Source of the DNA: Lawsonibacter sp.
GTDB taxonomy: Bacteria > Bacillota > Clostridia > Oscillospirales > Oscillospiraceae
Direction: 5' to 3'
Assembly: GCA_022798155.1 (NCBI GenBank)
Contig: JAAWLY010000054.1
Coordinates: forward strand, 1 to 13,226
Length of the DNA: 13,226 nt
Part shown: positions 8,716 to 13,226 of the stretch, piece after piece
Position numbering within the stretch: position 1 is the stretch's first letter
How the letters are laid out: each line of letters begins with the position of its first letter
The notes under the pieces: model-generated
What the model was told of the DNA's origin: nothing
The model's database searches: none
The model's input: the letters and a program-made list of their open reading frames with translations, nothing else
Translations under genes and position numbers: made by a program

Positions 8716-10191
8716 TTAGTTGGGGCTGATGGTGTAGTTGGGGGCTTCCTTGGTAATGTAGATGTCGTGGGGGTGGGACTCCTTCAAGCCGGCGGCGGTG
8801 ATTTGGATAAACTGGGCCTTGTGCTGCAGCTCGGGAATGCTGTGGCAGCCGGTGTAGCCCATACCGGCCCGCAGGCCGCCCATCAGCTGGTAGATGGTTT
8901 CGCCTACCCCTCCCTTGTAGGGGACGCGGCCCTCTACCCCTTCGGGAACCAACTTCTTGTTGGACTCCTGGAAGTAGCGGTCTTTGGAGCCCTTGTTCAT
9001 GGCGGCCAGGGAGCCCATGCCGCGGTAGACCTTGAACTGGCGGCCCTGGAAAATTTCAGTATCACCGGGGGACTCCTCGCAGCCGGCCAGCAGAGAGCCA
9101 AGCATGACCACATCGCCGCCAGCGGCGATGGCCTTGGCAATGTCGCCGGAGAACTTCACCCCGCCGTCAGCAATAATGGGGATGTCATACTCGGCAGCCA
9201 CACGGGCGGCGTCGTAGATGGCGGTGATCTGGGGCACACCGATGCCGGCCACCACGCGGGTGGTGCAGATGGAGCCGGGGCCGATGCCGATTTTCACGCA
9301 GTCCGCCCCCGCCTCAATCAGTGCGCGGCAGCCCTCGGCGGTGGCCACATTGCCGGCAATGAGCTGCACGTCGGGGTACAGGGCTTTGACCCGCTTGACG
9401 GTCTCCAGTACGTTTTGGGTGTGGCCGTGGGCGGAGTCCAAGGCCAGCACATCGGCCCCCGCCTCGGTGAGGGCGGCCACCCGATCCAGCACGTCGGAGG
9501 TGACGCCGATGGCAGCGCCCACCAGCAGCCGGCCTTTCTCGTCACGGGCGGAGTTGGGGTAGACCTCCGCCTTTTCGATATCCTTAATCGTAATCAGGCC
9601 CTTGAGCCGACCTTCTTCGTCTACGATGGGCAGCTTTTCGATCTTGTGCTGGCGGAGGATCTCCTTGGCCTGGGCCAGGGTGGTGCCCTCGGGGGCGGTG
9701 ACCAGGTTCTCCTTGGTCATCACGTTGTCGATGAGCACGCTCATATCCGTCTCGAACTTCATGTCGCGGTTGGTGATGATGCCGATGAGCTTGCCGTTAT
9801 CGCAGATGGGCACACCCGAGATGCGGAACTTGGCCATCAACTCGTCGGCCTCAGCCAGAGTGTGGCCGGGGGCCAGCCAGAAGGGATTGGTGATAACGCC
9901 GTTCTCGGAACGCTTCACCATGTCTACCTGCTCGGCCTGCTGGCTGATGGACATGTTCTTGTGGATGATGCCGATGCCCCCCTCCCGGGCAATGGCGATG
10001 GCCATACGGTACTCGGTGACGGTGTCCATAGCCGCGCTCATGAGCGGGATGTTCAGCTTGATCTTCCGGGTCAGCCGGGTCTTCAGGTCGATGTCGGCGG
10101 GCAGCACGTCGCTGGCCGCGGGGATGAGCAGCACGTCGTCAAAGGTAAGCCCCTGCTTTACAAACTTCTGGGCGGCGTCTTGATTCACCAT
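8716..10191 (-). CDS. guaB: IMP dehydrogenase
   Basis: GuaB oxidises IMP to XMP with NAD+, the committed step of guanine nucleotide synthesis. The 491-aa product has the full bacterial layout: an N-terminal barrel segment (FDDVLLIP, MSAAMDTV), two CBS domains at roughly residues 95-210 (GVPICDNGKLIGIIT; KLPIVDEEGRLKGLIT), then the rest of the barrel. Key sites are DSAHGH (252-257), the catalytic loop GIGPGSICTTR with Cys309, the phosphate-binding ADGGVKFSGD (341-350), YRGMGS (389-394), and the flap motif EGVEGRVPYKG. The start at 10191 is set by AAGGAGA 9 bases upstream. An upstream in-frame ATG at 10251 falls in the -35 box of the promoter and can be dismissed. The gene appears monocistronic, with its own strong promoter and terminator. 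Confidence 0.98.
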   Translation of the reverse strand: MVNQDAAQKFVKQGLTFDDVLLIPAASDVLPADIDLKTRLTRKIKLNIPLMSAAMDTVTEYRMAIAIAREGGIGIIHKNMSISQQAEQVDMVKRSENGVITNPFWLAPGHTLAEADELMAKFRISGVPICDNGKLIGIITNRDMKFETDMSVLIDNVMTKENLVTAPEGTTLAQAKEILRQHKIEKLPIVDEEGRLKGLITIKDIEKAEVYPNSARDEKGRLLVGAAIGVTSDVLDRVAALTEAGADVLALDSAHGHTQNVLETVKRVKALYPDVQLIAGNVATAEGCRALIEAGADCVKIGIGPGSICTTRVVAGIGVPQITAIYDAARVAAEYDIPIIADGGVKFSGDIAKAIAAGGDVVMLGSLLAGCEESPGDTEIFQGRQFKVYRGMGSLAAMNKGSKDRYFQESNKKLVPEGVEGRVPYKGGVGETIYQLMGGLRAGMGYTGCHSIPELQHKAQFIQITAAGLKESHPHDIYITKEAPNYTISPN

Positions 10192-10200
10192 AATTCCACG

Positions 10201-10207
10201 TCTCCTT
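10201..10207 (-). promoter_or_regulatory. guaB ribosome binding site
   Basis: AAGGAGA on the minus strand lies 9 bases before the ATG at 10189-10191. Together with the promoter position it fixes the guaB start and rules out the longer reading from 10251. Confidence 0.85.
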
Positions 10208-10222
10208 TTTGATATTTTATCT

Positions 10223-10251
10223 ATTGTACCTTGCGTTTCAGGGCTTGTCAA
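10223..10251 (-). promoter_or_regulatory. Sigma-A type promoter of guaB
   Basis: On the minus strand a perfect TTGACA (10246-10251) is followed by a 17-base spacer and TACAAT (10223-10228), one mismatch from the -10 consensus. Transcription should begin near 10216, giving a leader of about 25 bases. That is too short for a purine riboswitch, and I see no such aptamer. The -35 box sits only 3 bases past the stop codon of the upstream 104-aa gene, with no terminator between, so readthrough into guaB is also likely. Confidence 0.9.
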
Positions 10252-10254
10252 GAT

Positions 10255-10569
10255 TTATTCTTTGTAGTGATACAACTCCAATTCCCAAGCCTCAAAGGCC
10301 GGTTCCACCTGATATTCCGGCTCAAAATAATGCTTGATATACTGTGCAGCCCGCCGTTCGCAGTATTTGTAGTTGGTCACTCTTCCGGTCTCATCCAGTT
10401 CCAGATTATTCATAAAAATGGCAAAGGCCATCTCGGCAAAGCTGCTCTCCTCTTTCAGAGTATCATCCGAGTATTCAACACCCTCCAGCAGAGGATAGCC
10501 AAGCGTGCCATGGGCAAACCAGTAGGCAAACTGCCGTACCGCACCGCTGATATAAGGACTGACTTTCAT
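10255..10569 (-). CDS. Conserved-looking small protein of unknown function (104 aa)
   Basis: I do not recognise this protein with confidence. It is a soluble-looking, acidic 104-aa polypeptide without a signal peptide or membrane segment. It is rich in aromatic residues: GAVRQFAYWFAHGTLGYP near the N-terminus, a central FAEMAFAIFMNNLELDETG, and a Tyr/Glu-rich tail ending in ELYHYKE. The start at 10569 is chosen over 10656 because AGAGAGGG lies 7 bases upstream, and because the longer form would run through the end of the thioesterase gene with an out-of-character Arg/Cys-rich leader. The ribosome site overlaps the thioesterase stop codon, which suggests coupled translation. By eye its base composition is more AT-rich than that of its neighbours, as would fit recent acquisition. 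Its size and look recall small immunity-like or orphan accessory proteins, but that is only a suggestion. Confidence 0.8.
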   Translation of the reverse strand: MKVSPYISGAVRQFAYWFAHGTLGYPLLEGVEYSDDTLKEESSFAEMAFAIFMNNLELDETGRVTNYKYCERRAAQYIKHYFEPEYQVEPAFEAWELELYHYKE

Positions 10570-10582
10570 TTCATATCCCTCT

Positions 10583-11326
10583 CTAAACCGGCGTCTCCCC
10601 AAGCAGCAGGACAGACTCAAACCGGGGCTTGCCCTGCGCGTCCACGCCCCGGACAAACCGGCTGTCTCCCAGGCCGCTGGTCTGGATGGACAACACCTCC
10701 CCCGGGCGGCACTCGGCCAGATAGCCGATCTGCAACTCGGCCAAATAGCGGTCGCTGGACAGCTTTTCCATTCCCACCGCGTCGCAGGCGAAGTCGGCGT
10801 AGCGGGTGTTATTCACATGGCCGTTTAAGTCGGAGTCGCTGTACCGCATGGGGCGGCGCTCCGCCTCGGCCAAATCGCCGGGCTGGCGGAGCTTGGCCAG
10901 GGTCATGGTTTTGCACAGCGCCCCGCCCCCGGTACCGGTCAGCTCCGGGATGGTGGACAGCCGCACCAGCTTGTGGCTGTTCACGTCGGCCAGCACCCAG
11001 GCGGACACCGACTCCCCCACCGGCTGGCCGTTGGCCAGAATGTCGTAGTCCCGGTACATGATGGCTCCTCTGCCTCCCCGGTGCCAGGTGCGGATGGTCA
11101 GCCTGTCCTCGTACCGCAGGGGCCGGGACAGCCGGTACCAGGACCGGGCCAGCATCCAGAAAACCCCGTACCGCTCCACCAGGGTCTCCCGGGAGAAGCC
11201 CCCGTCCTCCGCCGCCAGGGTGGCGGCGTTTTGCAGGTGGTTAAGCAGGGCCGAGGCCTTGCACTGGTTCCGGCCGTCCACATCCAGGCCATTCAAACGA
11301 ATTTCATACTCATAAAAATTGCTCAT
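10583..11326 (-). CDS. Acyl-ACP thioesterase
   Basis: The 247-aa product belongs to the acyl-ACP thioesterase family (plant FatA/FatB-like, double hot-dog fold). It hydrolyses acyl-acyl carrier protein to release free fatty acid in the cytosol. The N-terminal hot-dog covers about residues 1-130 and includes GVFWMLARSWYRLSRP. The C-terminal hot-dog contains the catalytic signature SDSDLNGHVNNTRYADF, with Asp166, Asn168 and His170, and YLAECRPGE with Glu205 in the place of the further catalytic residue. The start at 11326 is chosen because the ATG overlaps the upstream TGA stop as ATGA and because MSNFYEYEIRLNG is the natural beginning of the first domain. The in-frame extension to 11467 lies inside the upstream gene. 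It is the second gene of a three-gene unit. Free fatty acid release could serve lipid remodelling or export; the chain length preferred is not readable. Confidence 0.93.
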   Translation of the reverse strand: MSNFYEYEIRLNGLDVDGRNQCKASALLNHLQNAATLAAEDGGFSRETLVERYGVFWMLARSWYRLSRPLRYEDRLTIRTWHRGGRGAIMYRDYDILANGQPVGESVSAWVLADVNSHKLVRLSTIPELTGTGGGALCKTMTLAKLRQPGDLAEAERRPMRYSDSDLNGHVNNTRYADFACDAVGMEKLSSDRYLAELQIGYLAECRPGEVLSIQTSGLGDSRFVRGVDAQGKPRFESVLLLGETPV

Positions 11327-11934
11327 TTTTCTTTGCCTCGAATCAAAATTGAAGTTTTGCAGCACAAATCGTCGATGTCGTCGGCAGTGCCGGCGGGAAT
11401 CCGGTACTTTCCGCCGCAGTCCTGGCAGAACAGGTCCACCGAGCTGAAATGGACGTCGAAGCCCCACCGTTTACTGCCGCAGGTACAGGAGATGCCGCCT
11501 CGGGCGGCGATGTCCCGCAGCTCAGAGAGGATTTCTTCCATGACAAGCCCGTCCAGAAAGGCCCCGTTTTCGGCAGCGTCCTCCCCCAGCTTGTCCACTG
11601 CCTGCTCCAGCCGGGCAGTGGCGGCGTACACCGGGCCCTCCTCCCCCACATAACAGCAGTCCAGCCCGGAGGCGGCGCAGGAGAAGGCCAGGGCCTTTTC
11701 CCGGATGAAGGCGTGGGAGGAGCAGGAGACGGTGTGCTCCCGGCCGCAGAACAGGCAGGGCACCGTCATCTGCACCCGGTTGGGGAGAAACTCCACCCCC
11801 AGCTCTGACTTGCCGCAGGGACACTTAATGTGGGCCGGGGCGGCCGCCAGGGAGAACAGGTCCCGCTCCACAATCACCGACTGCATGCAGTGGGGGCAGA
11901 TGTAGGACAAAAACCGCTTTGTCTCTTGTACCAT
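11323..11934 (-). CDS. Cysteine-rich putative zinc-binding protein
   Basis: This is a 203-aa soluble protein with several metal-ligand-like cysteine pairs: CPHC (13, 16), CPC (38, 40), CLFC (60, 63), CTC (150, 152) and CQDC (170, 173). The first four cysteines look like one zinc ribbon, and the C-terminal two pairs look like another. Between them is a largely helical, acidic stretch (about 100-145). There is no signal peptide or membrane segment. It resembles CpXC-type proteins, but I cannot assign a named family with certainty. The ATG at 11934 has AAGGAG 10 bases upstream and a good promoter about 30 bases away. Its stop codon overlaps the thioesterase start (ATGA), so the two proteins are likely made together. 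Function is unknown; zinc binding is inferred from the cysteine spacing. Confidence 0.85.
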   Translation of the reverse strand: MVQETKRFLSYICPHCMQSVIVERDLFSLAAAPAHIKCPCGKSELGVEFLPNRVQMTVPCLFCGREHTVSCSSHAFIREKALAFSCAASGLDCCYVGEEGPVYAATARLEQAVDKLGEDAAENGAFLDGLVMEEILSELRDIAARGGISCTCGSKRWGFDVHFSSVDLFCQDCGGKYRIPAGTADDIDDLCCKTSILIRGKEK

Positions 11935-11966
11935 AGTCCAGTTGCTCCTTGTCTCAGATTACCTCT

Positions 11967-11995
11967 ATTATACCGCCGGCCGGGAGAAAAAACAA
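11967..11995 (-). promoter_or_regulatory. Promoter of the zinc protein-thioesterase-104 aa unit
   Basis: On the minus strand a perfect TATAAT box (11967-11972) is preceded by a 17-base spacer and a weak -35, TTGTTT (11990-11995). Transcription would start near 11960, about 25 bases before the ATG at 11934. It begins just past the DUF523 stop codon, so the unit has its own start, though readthrough from DUF523 is possible because I see no terminator hairpin between them. Confidence 0.72.
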
Positions 11996-12000
11996 GGGAC

Positions 12001-12444
12001 CTAAAGGCCGTAGAGCCAGGCTTGCAGATGCTCCTCGTCCATGACCTCCACCCCCGCCTCAGCCAGCAGCCAGGCCGCCAGCCCCCAGCCGGGGACCCCT
12101 GTGTGGGTGAAGGTCCCGTCGTAAATTTCGCCGCTGCCGCAGGAGGGGGACCGGGCCTTTAGGATGGCCGCCGTACACCCGTTCTCCCGGGCGATCTCCA
12201 CCGCCCGCTCCGCCCCTGCCCGGTAGGCGGCGGTAACGTCCTGCCCATCCTGGGTGAGGACCCGCCCGTCGGGCTGAATTTCGGCGGGAGGCCGGGGAAT
12301 ATCCAGCCCACCCAGGATTTCGGGACAGACAGGGACCAGGTTGTGCCCCGCCCGGTGGAGCTCAAGAATCTGCCGGTCCAGGCGGCTGGTCCCATCATAC
12401 CGGCAGGGCTCTCCCAAAAAGCAGTGGCTGACTAAGATGTTCAT
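12001..12444 (-). CDS. DUF523 family protein (TudS-like, probable Fe-S enzyme)
   Basis: The 147-aa product matches the DUF523 (YbbK) family along its whole length. Visible signatures are SHCFLGEPCRYDG at 6-18, VCPEILGGLDIPRPPAE at 39-55, and KARSPSCGSGEIYDG at 96-110. Three cysteines at family-typical positions (Cys8, Cys40, Cys102) are the likely ligands of a [4Fe-4S] cluster, as described for TudS thiouracil desulfidases of this family; Cys14 is an additional cysteine. By analogy it may remove sulfur from thiolated uracil compounds, but the substrate here is unproven. The start at 12444 has AAAGGAGA 6 bases upstream. The stretch from 12445 to the ireB terminator holds no promoter I trust, so transcription may come from readthrough or from a weak promoter I cannot see. 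Confidence 0.92.
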   Translation of the reverse strand: MNILVSHCFLGEPCRYDGTSRLDRQILELHRAGHNLVPVCPEILGGLDIPRPPAEIQPDGRVLTQDGQDVTAAYRAGAERAVEIARENGCTAAILKARSPSCGSGEIYDGTFTHTGVPGWGLAAWLLAEAGVEVMDEEHLQAWLYGL

Positions 12445-12513
12445 ACTAGCTCTCCTTTGGTCTTTTATTGAGCTTCAACAGGATTCCTCTGAATTCGGCG
12501 CGCCTTCTTATGG

Positions 12514-12541
12514 AAAAGCGGCCCGCCGACGGCGGGCCGCT
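12514..12541 (-). terminator. Intrinsic terminator after ireB
   Basis: A perfect 11-bp stem, almost all G and C (12517-12527 with 12531-12541, loop of 3), begins 12 bases past the ireB stop. The T-tract on the minus strand is short (four residues), so termination may be incomplete and allow some transcription into the DUF523 gene. Confidence 0.75.
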
Positions 12542-12553
12542 GTGGGGTACGAT

Positions 12554-12805
12554 TCAGTGGGTCAGATAGTACCGGACCAGAGTTTGGAGCAACTCATCCC
12601 GGTCCGCCTTGCGGATCAAGGCGCGGGCATTGTTGTGGTTGGTGATATAGGTGGGGTCCTCAGAGAGGATGTAGCCCACAATCTGGTTGATGGGGTTGTA
12701 GCCTTTCTCCTGCAAGGCCTGATATACTGTGGTCAGAATGGCCTTGATCTCCATATCCCGCTGATCGCCCAAACTGAATTTACGGGTAAAGTCCATTTCT
12801 TCCAT
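12554..12805 (-). CDS. ireB: IreB family regulatory phosphoprotein (UPF0297/DUF965)
   Basis: The 83-aa product matches the IreB/YrzL family over its length. The core EKGYNPINQIVGYILSEDP (33-51) and the tail ARALIRKADRDELLQTLVRYYL (60-81) are diagnostic. In Enterococcus faecalis, IreB is a small cytosolic protein phosphorylated on N-terminal threonines by the PASTA kinase IreK. It lowers cephalosporin resistance there. Here only one N-terminal threonine (Thr7, in DFTRKFSL) is available, with Ser11 nearby. The start at 12805 is set by GGGAGGTG about 7 bases upstream; a reading from 12820 would begin within this ribosome site. It has its own promoter and terminator and so looks monocistronic. 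The usual alaS, ruvX and DUF1292 neighbours are absent within view. Confidence 0.95.
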   Translation of the reverse strand: MEEMDFTRKFSLGDQRDMEIKAILTTVYQALQEKGYNPINQIVGYILSEDPTYITNHNNARALIRKADRDELLQTLVRYYLTH

Positions 12806-12810
12806 ATCAG

Positions 12811-12818
12811 CACCTCCC
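12811..12818 (-). promoter_or_regulatory. ireB ribosome binding site
   Basis: GGGAGGTG on the minus strand lies about 6-7 bases before the ATG at 12803-12805. It selects the 83-aa form of IreB over an 88-aa form whose ATG at 12818-12820 overlaps this site. Confidence 0.8.
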
Positions 12819-12867
12819 AAACGATACGTTCTGCTCCCACTGACTGCGGAAGCTAAATCATGTGCTT

Positions 12868-12896
12868 AGTGTACTCCAAAACGCCGTCCGTGTAAA
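12868..12896 (-). promoter_or_regulatory. Promoter of ireB
   Basis: On the minus strand TTTACA (12891-12896) and TACACT (12868-12873) are separated by exactly 17 bases. Each box is one mismatch or so from the sigma-A consensus. The predicted start near 12861 gives a leader of about 55 bases with no recognised riboswitch. Confidence 0.75.
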
Positions 12897-12916
12897 GAGC
12901 TTTCGAAAAATTTAAT

Positions 12917-12933
12917 ACAAATGAAATATTTGT
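12917..12933. repeat. Short AT-rich inverted repeat upstream of ireB promoter
   Basis: ACAAAT (12917-12922) and ATTTGT (12928-12933) form a perfect 6-bp inverted repeat around a 5-base spacer. It lies 3 bases past the stop codon of the restored small membrane gene and about 20 bases upstream of the ireB -35 box. It could be an operator or a weak transcript-end hairpin. A chance origin in AT-rich DNA is possible. Confidence 0.4.
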
Positions 12934-12935
12934 CC

Positions 12936-13074
12936 CTATTCCCCGGTCATTGCCGCGGCGGCCACTTGAAACAGCACTGACAGCATCGCCGCCGCAAACA
13001 CATACTGCACCCCCGGTGAAGGCCAGTACCGCCACAAACAGGCGGATGGCCCGCTGCCGGTTTTGTTCGGTCAT
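12936..13074 (-). pseudogene. Small membrane protein gene with a one-base frameshift
   Basis: Read straight from the ATG at 13074, the frame begins MTEQNRQRAIRLFVAVLAFTG and then turns into a poor Gly/Ser/Arg-rich sequence that runs on to about 12853, across the ireB promoter. Removing one base from the five-C run at 13010-13014 (plus strand) restores a 45-aa protein that continues VQYVFAAAMLSVLFQVAAAA and stops at a TAG at 12936-12938. The restored protein has a basic N-terminus and one or two hydrophobic membrane segments (about residues 10-20 and 22-41). The break is therefore either a real inactivating indel or a homopolymer sequencing error. AGGAG lies 12 bases upstream of the ATG and overlaps the stop codon of the preceding gene, so the two were probably cotranscribed. 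I do not recognise the family. Confidence 0.72.
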
Positions 13075-13089
13075 TTGTGATTCTCTCTC

Positions 13090-13226
13090 CTAAAACGCGA
13101 TACCCTGAAATCCGGTCTCGGCGATTTCCTCATCTAAAAGCTGAATACCCACTCCGTTGTTATTCGGGTCCTCGGCCCAGTCTCGGCTGAACAGCAGGTA
13201 GAGACAGCGCTTTCCATCGTAAACGT
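13090..13226 (-). CDS. C-terminal part of an unrecognised protein (cut by window edge)
   Basis: On the minus strand a frame enters from the right edge (first complete codon at 13222-13224) and stops at TAG (13090-13092), giving 44 residues. The tail contains VYDGKRCLYLLFSRDWAEDP, then NNNGVGIQLLDEEIAETGF, and ends QGIAF. The composition looks like genuine coding sequence, while the other two frames on this strand give stop-containing, Thr- or Pro-rich readings. The fragment is soluble and acidic, with no motif that I can assign. The stop codon overlaps the AGGAG upstream of the small membrane gene, so the two probably belong to one transcript. The N-terminal part and any family assignment lie outside the window. 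Confidence 0.7.
   Translation of the reverse strand, partial: VYDGKRCLYLLFSRDWAEDPNNNGVGIQLLDEEIAETGFQGIAF

Noticed and set aside
8428..10212. A 594-codon open frame on the plus strand spanning the start of addB and all of guaB.
   Set aside because: It lies opposite two certain genes, has a His/Gly/Val-rich composition typical of an antisense shadow of GC-rich codons, and has no sensible domain.
10192..10222. A purine riboswitch or attenuator ahead of guaB.
   Set aside because: The leader predicted from the near-consensus promoter is about 25 bases, too short for an aptamer, and no hairpin is present.
11935..12000. A terminator after DUF523, suggested by a T-rich run on the minus strand.
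   Set aside because: No stable stem precedes the T-run; the run instead overlaps the -35 region of the next promoter.
12491..12504. An EcoRI site (GAATTC) directly followed by an AscI site (GGCGCGCC), as in cloning linkers.
   Set aside because: The flanks continue as ordinary intergenic DNA between ireB and DUF523 with no vector sequence. GC-rich DNA makes the AscI site unremarkable.
12853..13074. The uninterrupted 73-codon minus-strand frame taken as a real protein.
   Set aside because: Its second half is low-quality sequence that runs over the ireB promoter, while a one-base correction gives a clean membrane protein with an earlier stop.
1..13226. CRISPR arrays, tRNA or rRNA genes, insertion sequences, phage or toxin-antitoxin modules.
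   Set aside because: I saw no regularly spaced direct repeats, RNA gene signatures, transposase or integrase motifs. Apart from the 73-bp palindrome there is no sign of mobile DNA.

Overview
The window looks like chromosomal DNA of a GC-rich clostridial Firmicute, most likely from the gut Oscillospiraceae (the Flavonifractor, Pseudoflavonifractor and Lawsonibacter neighbourhood). That is an inference. It rests on the use of AddAB rather than RecBCD, an IreB-family regulator, clostridial-type pyridoxamine kinase and acyl-ACP thioesterase genes, strong AGGAGG-like ribosome sites, and coding DNA that looks roughly 60% GC. Every gene I accept lies on the minus strand, so transcription runs from high to low coordinates. 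No gene-free stretch exceeds about 130 bases.

In the direction of transcription, the right end (13226 to 12936) holds the C-terminal end of an unrecognised gene and a tiny membrane-protein gene with a one-base frameshift in a five-base homopolymer. Next comes ireB, with its own promoter and a GC-rich terminator. A DUF523 (TudS-like, Fe-S) gene follows. A promoter with a perfect TATAAT box then starts a tightly packed three-gene unit: a cysteine-rich putative zinc protein, an acyl-ACP thioesterase joined to it by an ATGA overlap, and a small 104-aa protein of unknown function that is more AT-rich than its neighbours.

guaB (IMP dehydrogenase) follows under a near-consensus sigma-A promoter (TTGACA, 17 bp, TACAAT) and ends in a strong intrinsic terminator. 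Past this lies a four-gene cluster with very short gaps: addB, an alpha/beta hydrolase, a pyridoxamine kinase and addA. It encodes both subunits of the AddAB double-strand-break resection enzyme, with two apparently unrelated metabolic genes between them.

The left end (1 to 73) is a perfect 35-bp inverted repeat with a 3-base loop. Each arm contains a further 16-bp palindrome, so the strand could fold as a long hairpin or as a four-arm cloverleaf. It sits 31 bp past the addA stop codon and is the most striking non-coding structure here. Otherwise the window is mostly housekeeping. I see no CRISPR array, phage genes, transposase, rRNA or tRNA, and no convincing new multi-gene system.
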